Assembly: GCA_900316985.1 (NCBI GenBank)
Contig: ONFE01000019.1
Location: 1-34,721 of the forward strand
Length of the DNA stretch: 34,721 nucleotides
DNA from: an uncultured Prevotellaceae bacterium
Lineage (GTDB): Bacteria > Bacteroidota > Bacteroidia > Bacteroidales > Bacteroidaceae
Reading direction: 5' to 3'
The position numbers and the translations under genes were made by a program. The notes below the pieces were generated by a model, which worked only from the letters and a program-made list of their open reading frames with translations, did not search any database and was not told the DNA's origin. Positions within the stretch are counted from its first letter, which is position 1. The number at the start of each line of letters is the position of its first letter. Below are positions 24,957 through 33,723 of this stretch, piece by piece.

Positions 24957-25511
24957 ATGAAAAAGATCAACTATTTGCCCCTTCTGGGCTTTGCCGTACT
25001 GTATGTCGTGAGTGTCTTTGCGACAGCATTTTTAGGTTATCTCTCCCCATTTGCCTGGGTGTTCTTTCCTGTGATTGCCGCCCTGTTAGGCTCCTTCTCG
25101 TACTATCTGCTTGCCGTGAGATGGCAGCAATTCGGTGTCAGCACACTCTTGTCGTTCCTCCTCGCAGCCTTCTTGCTGGCCGTCGGTGAGTGCGATGCGC
25201 CAAAAGCATCACTGATACTGCTGGCTGGTATAGTAGCTGACATGATACGACTGTTCTTCGAACACAACGTGCAGAAGGCCATGTCATTGGCTTATCCCGT
25301 ACAGTCCATCGGTGTCATTGCTTGGATTCTGCCACTATGGACGCGCACAGAATGGTATTATCAGGGAGCCGCCGAAGAACTTGGCATCGACTATGCCAAA
25401 GGATTGATGACCTTTGCCAACGTAGGAGGCCTGTTATTGGTGGTCTTCACAACGGCCATCGCAGGTTTCGTTGGCATCCTGTTTGCTACAAAGATTATTA
25501 GCTCGAAGTAA
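24957..25511 (+). CDS. Putative ECF transporter S component (MptD / Trep_Strep type)
   Basis: A 184-residue protein with about five or six hydrophobic segments, beginning MKKINYLPLLGFAVLYVVSV. Length, the LLAGIVADMIRLFF segment and an almost wholly hydrophobic composition fit the Trep_Strep/MptD family of predicted substrate-binding S components. No ATPase or T component is nearby, so it would need a shared module. The substrate is unknown; the flavodoxin context hints at a cofactor but does not show it. The ATG at 24957 is one base after the upstream stop codon. Confidence 0.55.
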   Translation: MKKINYLPLLGFAVLYVVSVFATAFLGYLSPFAWVFFPVIAALLGSFSYYLLAVRWQQFGVSTLLSFLLAAFLLAVGECDAPKASLILLAGIVADMIRLFFEHNVQKAMSLAYPVQSIGVIAWILPLWTRTEWYYQGAAEELGIDYAKGLMTFANVGGLLLVVFTTAIAGFVGILFATKIISSK

Positions 25512-25519
25512 TAATTTAG

Positions 25520-26848
<1,329 letters not shown>

Positions 26849-26888
26849 GATAAACTTCTTTTGAATAAATCATAAATAGAACAAAGTA

Positions 26889-26927
26889 ATGCAGATAGGC
26901 TGTGAAGCTTGTCTGCATTTTTTTTTA
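26889..26927 (+). terminator. Terminator of eno
   Basis: Stem ATGCAGA (26889-26895) with TCTGCAT (26912-26918), then a run of T residues. Confidence 0.85.
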
Positions 26928-26932
26928 CTAAT

Positions 26933-26974
26933 TTTTGAGTATTGCAACGTAGTTTTTTTCGTTGTACCTTTGCA
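26933..26974 (+). promoter_or_regulatory. Promoter of the broken TonB receptor
   Basis: TTG (26942-26944), a 20-bp spacer and TACCTTTG (26965-26972), with TTTTGAGTATTGCA at 26933-26946 as in the flavodoxin promoter. Confidence 0.8.
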
Positions 26975-26996
26975 GCCGCAAATATTAATCTGTAAG

Positions 26997-27650
26997 ATGA
27001 AAACTAAATTACTTTTATTGGCGCTGACATCAACCATCAACTTATCAGCGCAGTGTTTAGCAGAACAGAGTTTACCAGAACAGGATAACGCAGACTCTAT
27101 TACTTACAACCTGGATCTCTCAAACGTTACCATCGTAGGTCACAATGAGGCTCGTAAGTTGCGCGAGGCAGCGATGCCTGTATCGATGAGGCTGCCATCG
27201 GTCAACTGAGCGACTACATGTCGTTGAACGACATTCCTACCGACATGATTGAGCGCATCGAAATTTATAAAGGGATTGTGCCTTATCGCTTCGGTGGCTC
27301 AGCATTAGGTGGTGCCGTCAACGTGGTGACAAAAGAGTATCCACCCGTGTATCTGGATGCCAGTTACGAGTATAGCTCATTCAACACCCATAAGTTCAAC
27401 TTCGCCTTCAAGCGCACCAATAGCGACACTGGTCTGCAGTTTGGCTTGGGTGGTTGCCTCACTTATTCGGACAACGACTATACCATGACTCTGCAGAATC
27501 TGGACAACCGCAAGGTGAAGCGCGACCACGACCAGTTCCGCAAACTGATGGCGGGCGGTTCGCTCAAGGCTACCAAGTGGTATTTCGATGAAGCAAAATT
27601 GGAACTTGTCTTCGTGGCAACCAAGGCTGAGATTCAAGGCATCTTCGCCG
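26997..27650 (+). pseudogene. TonB-dependent receptor, internally deleted and truncated
   Basis: The reading frame from ATG 26997 encodes a signal peptide and DLSNVTIVGHNEARKLREAA, the start of a plug domain. It then jumps near 27185 into a second frame that carries the rest of the plug (DEAAIGQLSDYMSLNDIPTDMIERIEIYKG, a family-typical region) and the first barrel strands. The join removes the middle of the plug and shifts frame, giving an early stop at about 27207. Receptor similarity also ends near 27650, with most of the barrel missing. The promoter is intact. Two separate lesions make it clearly non-functional. Confidence 0.85.
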
Positions 27651-27661
27651 TTTTTCGACGG

Positions 27662-27692
27662 CAAAGATACGGCGATTATCTGAAACACGCAA
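27662..27692 (-). promoter_or_regulatory. Orphan minus-strand promoter
   Basis: TTG (27690-27692), a 20-bp spacer and TATCTTTG (27662-27669) on the minus strand, pointing into the broken receptor. No gene starts downstream. It may remain from a deleted gene and could drive antisense RNA. Confidence 0.5.
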
Positions 27693-27710
27693 TACCTAAA
27701 ACTGATGAAA

Positions 27711-27738
27711 TTGCCTGTATAAAGACAATACAGGGCAA
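27711..27738 (-). terminator. Terminator of the riboswitch-controlled operon
   Basis: On the minus strand, TTGCCCTGTAT pairs with ATACAGGCAA with one bulge, followed by T-rich sequence. Confidence 0.6.
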
Positions 27739-27750
27739 GGAAGCGATAGC

Positions 27751-27840
27751 CTATGCCTTGTGATTGTAGTACCTGATGAGCAAGCCCACGCCAGCGAAGG
27801 CCAGCAGGAACTCAAGGACTACGATATAAATGTAAATCAT
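27751..27840 (-). CDS. 29-residue single-span membrane peptide
   Basis: MIYIYIVVLEFLLAFAGVGL, then LIRYYNHKA. One hydrophobic segment is followed by a basic end, typical of a small inner-membrane protein. It starts 20 bp after the flavodoxin-like gene, lies before the shared terminator, and is thus probably part of the B12-regulated transcript. No family is recognised, and no Shine-Dalgarno sequence is seen. Confidence 0.4.
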   Translation of the reverse strand: MIYIYIVVLEFLLAFAGVGLLIRYYNHKA

Positions 27841-27860
27841 GACGATAATGTTTTGAAGAG

Positions 27861-28262
27861 TTAGAGGTTGGGTGATACAGCACAAACCCAATTGTCGAGA
27901 TTGCACCCAGATATGCCGGCATAGAGCCGTTCACCGACGATGTGCGCTCCGTTTTGCCTGAGCTCGCTATTGAACGCTTCGACATAGATGCCGTTGTCCT
28001 GGCTGTTGCCCATGGCCACCATTACGGCGACGTTCTTGCCGCTCAGACTGGCACTACGGAACATCTGGCAGGCGTATTGCCAATGGGGTGACAATGGACC
28101 GTCGGCCTGAAACTCAACAGCAAGAATAAGACTCTGAGAGTTCTCAATCTGCCTGACATTCATACTCTGGACGCTGACAGTTTCAGCACCCAACTTGTCG
28201 GCTATCTCCTCAGCAATAGCCTGACAACTGTCGTACACGACGACGATTGATTCATGTTTCAT
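27861..28262 (-). CDS. Flavodoxin-like protein lacking FMN-binding loops
   Basis: A 133-residue protein that aligns along its length with the flavodoxin at 24068. IVVVYDSCQAIAEEIADKLG matches IVVF...CEAIAEKIAQKLG, and both end in SPNL. The FMN phosphate loop (GSSTGT in the other) is shortened to YDS. The two flavin-ring loops are replaced by AVEFQADGPLSPHWQ and VAMGNSQDNG. FMN binding as in ordinary flavodoxin is therefore doubtful. The ATG at 28262 gives the family start; a longer reading frame would run into the riboswitch. Control by a cobalamin riboswitch links it to B12 metabolism, possibly as an electron or corrinoid carrier. Confidence 0.75.
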   Translation of the reverse strand: MKHESIVVVYDSCQAIAEEIADKLGAETVSVQSMNVRQIENSQSLILAVEFQADGPLSPHWQYACQMFRSASLSGKNVAVMVAMGNSQDNGIYVEAFNSELRQNGAHIVGERLYAGISGCNLDNWVCAVSPNL

Positions 28263-28317
28263 AACCACAAAAATATGATAGCGCCTCACGCCCTTACATC
28301 GAGAGCTGTTTGGCATT

Positions 28318-28507
28318 TTAACCGACAAAGGCTGGTCTTCAGACTTTCCTCCACTCCCTGACGCCTTCTCGCCCAAACGGACAATGGCTTCATTGTCGGG
28401 GAGCCATAACGGAGTTCACTGCTGCGGGACAGTCGGAGATTCTCACTCACATTCCCAATTAAGCACTGCTAAGTGCACCTTTACGGGTGACTCTTTTCAG
28501 AACCACG
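28318..28507 (-). promoter_or_regulatory. Cobalamin (B12) riboswitch
   Basis: On the minus strand the conserved order of a cobalamin riboswitch is visible: AATTGGGAAT (near 28451-28460), GTGAGAATCTCCGACTGTCC with CGCAGCAGTG (28417-28446), GGCTCCCCG, GGGAGTGGAGG, and AAGTCTGAAGACCAGCC (about 28330-28346). It precedes the flavodoxin-like gene by about 60 nt. Cobalamin binding normally reduces expression of the gene behind it. The remaining bases of the gap 28263-28644 hold the two divergent promoters. Confidence 0.9.
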
Positions 28508-28510
28508 ATG

Positions 28511-28518
28511 CAAAAGTA
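28511..28518 (-). promoter_or_regulatory. -7 element of the riboswitch transcript
   Basis: TACTTTTG on the minus strand, placing the transcript start just before the riboswitch. The upstream TTG is not evident. Confidence 0.5.
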
Positions 28519-28603
28519 CTACTTTTTCATGAAACTACGTACTTTTTCTAATCTTTTTTGGATCACTAATTTTTAAATTCGTATAACTTTCCAAAACTTT
28601 TTG

Positions 28604-28611
28604 TATCTTTG
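28604..28611 (+). promoter_or_regulatory. -7 element of the thioesterase gene
   Basis: TATCTTTG, 33 bp before the ATG at 28645. No good TTG is seen upstream. Confidence 0.55.
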
Positions 28612-28644
28612 CAGCCGATTTATACAGAGATTAAGCCTAATAAG

Positions 28645-29088
28645 ATGGCAGAAGAAAGTAATAACGAGTTTCACAATGTGGTGCCGCTGCAGATACGTTT
28701 CAACGACGTTGACAAGTTCGGGCACGTGAACAATACCATATATTTTCAGTTCTACGACTCTGGTAAGACTGACTATGTCTCCACCGTATGCAAAGATTTT
28801 GACTGGGAACGCTATGCTATCTTCGTGGTGAAGATAGAAGTGGAGTTCTTTGCCCAGATAAAAGGCACTGACCGTATTGCCGTCCGCACCCGTACTGCCA
28901 AACTCGGCAACAAGAGTTTCCATCTGGAACAGGAAATCTTTGACACTGACACGCAGGAGGTGAAGAGCCGCTGCCTGTCGATATTGGTGCTATATGACTT
29001 GGAACAGAAGCTGTCCATGCCGTTTCCCGACGAATGGCGCAAGGCCATCAGCGACTATGACGGAGTGATTAACATTGAAGCGAAATAG
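28645..29088 (+). CDS. Hotdog-fold acyl-CoA thioesterase (4HBT type)
   Basis: A 147-residue protein with the hotdog signature RFNDVDKFGHVNNTIYFQF: the D-x-D-x-x-G-H-V-N-N pattern holds the catalytic Asp region of 4-hydroxybenzoyl-CoA thioesterase-type enzymes. It would hydrolyse an acyl-CoA or acyl-ACP; the substrate is unknown. The ATG at 28645 is preferred over an upstream TTG inside the promoter. It ends 15 bp before the original dinB start and may have been the first gene of a dinB transcript. Confidence 0.85.
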   Translation: MAEESNNEFHNVVPLQIRFNDVDKFGHVNNTIYFQFYDSGKTDYVSTVCKDFDWERYAIFVVKIEVEFFAQIKGTDRIAVRTRTAKLGNKSFHLEQEIFDTDTQEVKSRCLSILVLYDLEQKLSMPFPDEWRKAISDYDGVINIEAK

Positions 29089-29103
29089 GCAAAGAATTAG
29101 CTT

Positions 29104-29130
29104 ATGAAGGTCATCCATGTGGACATGGAT
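29104..29130 (+). pseudogene. dinB: dinB 5' fragment, cut by the RIT element
   Basis: ATG and eight codons encode MKVIHVDMD, the start of DNA polymerase IV. This includes D7, the first catalytic metal-binding Asp. The next base is the first of the inserted element. Joining 29130 to 32578 restores MKVIHVDMDQFFAAVEQRD in frame. Confidence 0.9.
29123..29130. repeat. 8-bp direct repeat, left junction of the RIT element
   Basis: ACATGGAT, repeated at 32570-32577. It is either a target duplication or the crossover segment of a tyrosine recombinase. Confidence 0.85.
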
Positions 29131-29142
29131 TATCAGAACCAA
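29125..29142. repeat. 18-bp terminal inverted repeat, left
   Basis: ATGGATTATCAGAACCAA, with its exact reverse complement at 32532-32549. A second site, TAGTTCTGATAATAT, lies at 29198-29212 and is matched in inverted form near 32462-32476. Confidence 0.85.
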
Positions 29143-29233
29143 AGATATATCATATCAATTGTGTAAGTTGTTGAGTTTTAAATTATTTATTAGTCCTTAG
29201 TTCTGATAATATATTAGAATCACTTTTTTTCTT

Positions 29234-29241
29234 TAAATTTG
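29234..29241 (+). promoter_or_regulatory. Probable -7 element of the recombinase operon
   Basis: TAAATTTG fits TAnnTTTG and lies 28 bp before ATG 29269. The recombinase-site-like sequence at 29198-29212 overlaps the region upstream, so the recombinases may repress their own promoter. Confidence 0.45.
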
Positions 29242-29268
29242 TCTCGTCTAATCAACAAACAGTTAATT

Positions 29269-30486
29269 ATGAATGTAGAGAATTTAAAGAAATCGTATCC
29301 AGATTTGTTAGCTTATATGAAAGCTAATGGATACTCTGTTAATTATGTTCGTCACATAAAGACGAGCATAATGCGTGTTTTAGCAGAATGTGCTATCCCG
29401 GAAATTAACTCTTATGACGATTATTTCCTAGTACTTCAACGTAAGTTTTCTGGTAATCAACTAAGAGGAGCCATTAATACTCTTAGTGTGATAAGGCAGT
29501 TTGACTTATATGGAGAGTACCCTGATTCATCCCGTCATTACGGCTTTTTGAAAAGGAACAACAAATACTCGAAACTATGTTCTGAGTTCAAACAAGTAAT
29601 TGATAATTTTATGCACTTAAACACATATGATGAAAGGAGTGCAAATAACATCAAACTTACGACAATAAATTTTCTTTATTACCTTCAAGAAAAGGGATAT
29701 TCTTCTATGGATAATATAGAAGAAAAGCATGTGTTATCATATTTTTACGACAAGGGGAAAGTAATACGTGGAGTTAGACTTCTTCAAAGTATCAAGACAG
29801 TCTTAAAGATGCAACCAGATGATACTTCTAAAAAATACGAAGTTTTTGTCAGCAAGTTACCGAAGATGGTTAAACACAAAAGGTGTTATCCTGCTTTAGA
29901 GCAGAATGAGGTTACGATGATAAAAACAGCCCTTGATACCTACAATCCAAACATCAGCTTACGTGAAAAGGCTATAACCACACTTGCACTCCAAACGGGC
30001 ATCAGGGCATGTGACATATCAAAGCTAACATTCAGTAATATCGATTGGAACAAGGATTTATTGACATTCACACAATCCAAAACTGGAATCGAAGTAACAT
30101 TACCACTATTACCAGATGTTGGTAATGCTATTTTTGAATATATTACTACTGAGCGGCCGCAATCAGAACAGCCATTTCTATTTCTAACAGAGACGGGGAC
30201 TCCTCGCCAGTTGAGACCGGCTCAGATTTCTTCAATCGCAGCAAAATTTATGGTCAAAGCTGGCGTACGTGTAAATGGTGGGAAAAAAGGCATACATCTA
30301 TATCGGCATAACCTTGCAATATCATTATTGAACAATAATCATCCTACACCTGTCATCATGAAGGTTCTCGGCCACACATGCGCAGAAGCTATGGAAGGAT
30401 ATCTCGAGACCGATTACCAAAGACTCAAAGCATGTGCTCTATCCATTGAGCCTTTCTCTAAATATTGGAAGGAGGTCATGCTATGA
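29269..30486 (+). CDS. Tyrosine recombinase, RitA type
   Basis: A 405-residue site-specific recombinase, the first of the trio. An N-terminal SAM-like DNA-binding region is followed by a catalytic domain with Arg in ALQTGIRACDISKL, a Lys in TQSKTG, HxxR in HLYRHNLA, GH in VLGHTCAE, and a nucleophile Tyr in MEGYLETD. All catalytic positions are present. ATG 29269 is preferred over an upstream TTG that overlaps the promoter. Its TGA overlaps the next ATG. Confidence 0.88.
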   Translation: MNVENLKKSYPDLLAYMKANGYSVNYVRHIKTSIMRVLAECAIPEINSYDDYFLVLQRKFSGNQLRGAINTLSVIRQFDLYGEYPDSSRHYGFLKRNNKYSKLCSEFKQVIDNFMHLNTYDERSANNIKLTTINFLYYLQEKGYSSMDNIEEKHVLSYFYDKGKVIRGVRLLQSIKTVLKMQPDDTSKKYEVFVSKLPKMVKHKRCYPALEQNEVTMIKTALDTYNPNISLREKAITTLALQTGIRACDISKLTFSNIDWNKDLLTFTQSKTGIEVTLPLLPDVGNAIFEYITTERPQSEQPFLFLTETGTPRQLRPAQISSIAAKFMVKAGVRVNGGKKGIHLYRHNLAISLLNNNHPTPVIMKVLGHTCAEAMEGYLETDYQRLKACALSIEPFSKYWKEVML

Positions 30487-31442
30487 AAAATCCAATGACA
30501 TTTAAGAAGATGTTAGATGAGTACCTATCATACAGGAAAGAATGTGGATTGGCAACTTACCCAACAGTTCAATTGGTAGTTTTTTATCATCATACCATAA
30601 GGAAATGGCCGGAGGACTCTTATCTAACACAACAAATGGTTGACTGGTGGGCTCAAAAAAGGGAAGGTGAAAACACTTGGAATAGTACCCGTTCACGCGT
30701 TTTTCCACTAATCGCTTTTATTAAATGGACAAATTCAAGAGGATGGACTTCTTTGTCTGTTCCAACATTACCACCTCCTGTAAAAAGCAGTTATGTACCT
30801 CACGCATTTACTCAAGCAGAAATCTGCAATTTATTGAAGTCATGCAATGAATATTATGCAAGAAAGAGAGATTCGAAATCATTCCATATGATTAAATTGG
30901 AATTTCCCGTGATGATACTATTAATGTATAGTTCAGGGATGCGTACCACCGAAGTACGCCTGTTAAGGACTGAGGATGTGAATTTATCTACAGGTGTTGT
31001 GAGAATCAGACATACAAAGGGCTACGGGGAGCATACTATCGTATTGCACGACTCCGCTCTAGAAATGCTTCGGGCCTATGATATGAAAATAGAATGTTTT
31101 ATCCCCAATCGTTCAGTTTTCTTTCCAACAGAACAGGATACGTGTCGTGATAGAACAACACTCACATACCATTGGAGAAAATTATGGAAAATCAAAAATG
31201 AAGGTAGTACACGCCCATATGATCTCCGCCATGGATATGCAACAGCCAATATTATGAGCTGGGATACAGGTGGATCTATAAGCGATAAATTAGTCGCTTT
31301 AAGCAAAAGCATGGGTCATAGTACTATAGTCTCTACACTTTACTATTTCAGTTTGGTTCCTGGCTATGCTAATAAAATAGAAAAACTGCTGGGAGAAGAT
31401 TTTAAAAACATAATTCCCAAATTCCCACAAGATGAAGAATAA
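30483..31442 (+). CDS. Tyrosine recombinase, RitB type
   Basis: A 319-residue recombinase, the second of the trio. The catalytic domain has Arg in YSSGMRTTEVRLL, Lys in RHTKGYGEH, Arg in RPYDLRHGYAT, GH in SMGHSTIV and Tyr in TLYYFSLV. The first position of the H-x-x-R motif is Tyr instead of His. Start at ATG 30483, preceded at 7 bp by GGAGG, a real Shine-Dalgarno sequence and uncommon in this window. It overlaps the upstream stop (ATGA). Confidence 0.87.
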   Translation: MKNPMTFKKMLDEYLSYRKECGLATYPTVQLVVFYHHTIRKWPEDSYLTQQMVDWWAQKREGENTWNSTRSRVFPLIAFIKWTNSRGWTSLSVPTLPPPVKSSYVPHAFTQAEICNLLKSCNEYYARKRDSKSFHMIKLEFPVMILLMYSSGMRTTEVRLLRTEDVNLSTGVVRIRHTKGYGEHTIVLHDSALEMLRAYDMKIECFIPNRSVFFPTEQDTCRDRTTLTYHWRKLWKIKNEGSTRPYDLRHGYATANIMSWDTGGSISDKLVALSKSMGHSTIVSTLYYFSLVPGYANKIEKLLGEDFKNIIPKFPQDEE

Positions 31443-32457
31443 CACCGAATCGACAACCATTGCAAGTTATATAACAGAATGGTTGAATAAATGCGAAACG
31501 ACCCGTAGTTCTCACACTGTACGTGCTTATGAATGTACATTGGAAAGTTACTCGCTATTCTTAGAAAATGTGTTGAAGTTTAGCCCATCTAGCTTTACTG
31601 CTGCAAAATGTCTTTCTAGAGAGTGCATAGAAAAATGGATGACTCACATTTATAAAACCAATGGGTGTTCTGCTAAGACGTGTAATGCTAGGCTTGCCTC
31701 TTTAAGATCCTTCTTGAAATTCCTCTCGACTAAAGATATCAGATATAAATACCTCCATCAGGACTCCCTGAATATCCAGCAATATAAGGTAATTAAAACC
31801 AGATTTACAGGAATGACAGAAAATGCAATAAAAGCTCTCCTTAGAGAACCTGATTTGCAGACAGATAAGGGCATCCGAGATTCGACCCTCATGACGCTCC
31901 TTTATGTTACTGCAGCTCGTATCCATGAATTGTTATCCATCAAATTGATAGACATACATATGAGAAAGCCCTATTCTGCCACAGTGATTGGCAAGGGCAA
32001 TATTCCTAGGACGCTGTATATTCCCGAAGAATTCGTAGAGAACCTGAAAATATACATAAAACGATTCCACAGAAATAGTCCAAAGGACGCTTATATGTTT
32101 TATTCTCCCATAAAAGGCGTTGGTTTCCCTTTGACAGCAGAGAGTGTAAATAAATGCTTGAAAAAATATGCAAAAACAGCTAAAATGAAATGTCCTGATG
32201 TGCCAGAAACCGTTCATGCCCATCAGTTCCGCCATGCGATGGCAACTCATTGGCTTAACGCAGGGTTTAATCTTGCCGATGTTTCTCAAATGCTTGGTCA
32301 TACGAATATAGAAACAACTATGATTTACCTGGATATTACATTAGACACCGTCAAAAAGGCCATGATTGAAACTGCCCAAAGCAATATCAATGGAGTAACT
32401 TGTCTATGGAAAAAACAAAAGAATGCTCAGAAGCTATCTCTTTTGTTTAAACGATAA
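31432..32457 (+). CDS. Tyrosine recombinase, RitC type (XerD-like)
   Basis: A 341-residue recombinase, the third of the trio and most like XerC/XerD. The N-terminal core-binding domain includes TRSSHTVRAYECTLESY. Catalytic residues appear as Arg in TAARIHELLSI, Lys in VIGKGNIPR, HxxR in AHQFRHAMATHWL, GH in MLGHTNIETT and Tyr in MIYLDIT. It overlaps the upstream gene by 11 bp. The catalytic set is complete. Confidence 0.9.
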   Translation: MKNNTESTTIASYITEWLNKCETTRSSHTVRAYECTLESYSLFLENVLKFSPSSFTAAKCLSRECIEKWMTHIYKTNGCSAKTCNARLASLRSFLKFLSTKDIRYKYLHQDSLNIQQYKVIKTRFTGMTENAIKALLREPDLQTDKGIRDSTLMTLLYVTAARIHELLSIKLIDIHMRKPYSATVIGKGNIPRTLYIPEEFVENLKIYIKRFHRNSPKDAYMFYSPIKGVGFPLTAESVNKCLKKYAKTAKMKCPDVPETVHAHQFRHAMATHWLNAGFNLADVSQMLGHTNIETTMIYLDITLDTVKKAMIETAQSNINGVTCLWKKQKNAQKLSLLFKR

Positions 32458-32531
32458 GAAAATATTATCAGAACTAGGTAATACCCGCTTTTTTGGAAAT
32501 CAGACATTTACATTTATAGCATGGTAAATAC

Positions 32532-32577
32532 TTGGTTCTGATAATCCATATTATCAGAAAGTTTTGATAACATGGAT
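32532..32577. repeat. Right end of the RIT element
   Basis: Holds the 18-bp inverted repeat (32532-32549). Next comes an extra imperfect palindrome, ATCCATATTATCA (32544-32556) with TGATAACATGGAT (32565-32577), which includes the second ACATGGAT direct repeat (32570-32577). The left end has no counterpart of this extra palindrome. Confidence 0.8.
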
Positions 32578-33639
32578 CAGTTTTTCGCAGCTGTAGAGCA
32601 GCGTGACCAGCCGGAGCTTCGTGGCAAGCCGATAGCGGTAGGACACGATGCGGAGCGGGGTGTGGTGTCAACGGCCAGTTACGAGGCACGGCGGTTTGGC
32701 GTGCATTCTGCACAGTCCATTCAGGTTGCCAAGCGGCTGTGTCCGCAACTCATCATCGTGGAGCCGCATTTCCAAAAGTATAAGGAGGTGTCGGCACGGT
32801 TGCACAAGATATTCCACGACTATACCGACCTGATAGAGCCTATATCCCTCGACGAAGCCTTTCTTGATGTGACGGAGAATAAGAAGGGAATTGAGTTGGG
32901 CGTGGATATTGCGCGAGAAATCAAGCAGCGCATCCGTGAGACGACGGGACTGACGGCATCGGCAGGCGTGAGCTACTGCAAGTTCCTGGCAAAGATTGCT
33001 TCCGATTGGCGAAAACCCGACGGACTGACGGTGATTCACCCAGACAGGGCTTTGGACTTCATCGCACAACTGAAGGTGGAGAAGATTTGGGGAGTAGGTC
33101 AAAAGACCGCTGAAAAGATGCACCGCATGGGTATCTTTACAGGTCTTGACCTGAGAAACATGTCGCTGAGCAGACTGACTCAGGAGTTCGGCAAGATGGG
33201 ACAGGTGTTCTACGATTTCTCGCGAGGCATCGACAACCGTCCTATTATCAGTGAGTGGGAACGGAAGAGTGTCAGCTGTGAGCAGACCTTTGAATCGGAT
33301 ATCAGCGAGAATGCTGCCGTCACCATTCATCTGTATCACACGGTGCTCGAACTGGTCAGGCGCATAGAGAAGAACGATTTCGAAGGTCGGACGTTGACAT
33401 TGAAAGTAAAATTCTTAGACTTCCAGCAAATCACCCGCAGCATCACCGTTGACCATATTCTCCGCACCAAAGATGAGATCCTGCCGTTGGCGAAACAACT
33501 GATGCAGCAAGTGGAATTCCACTCACACCCCATCCGACTGTTAGGATTGGGCGTTTCCAATCAAAAGATTGCCACACCACAGGAAGAAAATCAATGGATT
33601 GAGTTGGAATTGGAATTTGAGCCATGGCCAAAGAAATAA
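32572..33639 (+). pseudogene. dinB: dinB 3' part (DNA polymerase IV without its first seven residues)
   Basis: The 355-residue reading frame begins at an ATG supplied by the duplicated ACATGGAT (MDQFFAAVEQRDQPELRGKP). It contains the finger and palm regions, the second catalytic pair in ISLDEAFLDVTE, a helix-hairpin-helix region (KIWGVGQKTAEKMHRMG) and the little-finger domain. The missing MKVIHVD includes catalytic Asp7 and the first palm strand, so the product should not polymerise DNA. The rest of the frame is intact, which suggests a recent or reversible insertion. Translesion synthesis would return upon precise excision. Confidence 0.88.
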
Positions 33640-33646
33640 ATAAAGA

Positions 33647-33685
33647 GGAGCAACACCGCAATGGATGCTGCTCCCAACTGTTTTT
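33647..33685. terminator. Terminator between dinB and the hsp20 gene
   Basis: GGAGCA (33647-33652) pairs with TGCTCC (33669-33674), with a partly paired interior, followed by T-rich sequence on both strands. Confidence 0.6.
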
Positions 33686-33723
33686 AGATGTTTCAATCTT
33701 ATTTAGACAAAGCCCTGCGAGGC

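Larger units (their letters stand above)
29131..32569. mobile_element. RIT (recombinase-in-trio) element inserted in dinB
   Basis: Three tyrosine recombinase genes overlap head to tail on the plus strand, the defining layout of RIT elements. The element is flanked by ACATGGAT direct repeats and has mirrored sites at its ends. It is visibly more AT-rich than its neighbours, with different codon use, which indicates transfer. No cargo gene is present. Confidence 0.9.

Noticed and set aside
29131-32569. Integron or conjugative transposon integrase region
   Set aside because: There is no cassette array and no mobilisation or conjugation gene. Three overlapping recombinases alone fit a RIT element better.
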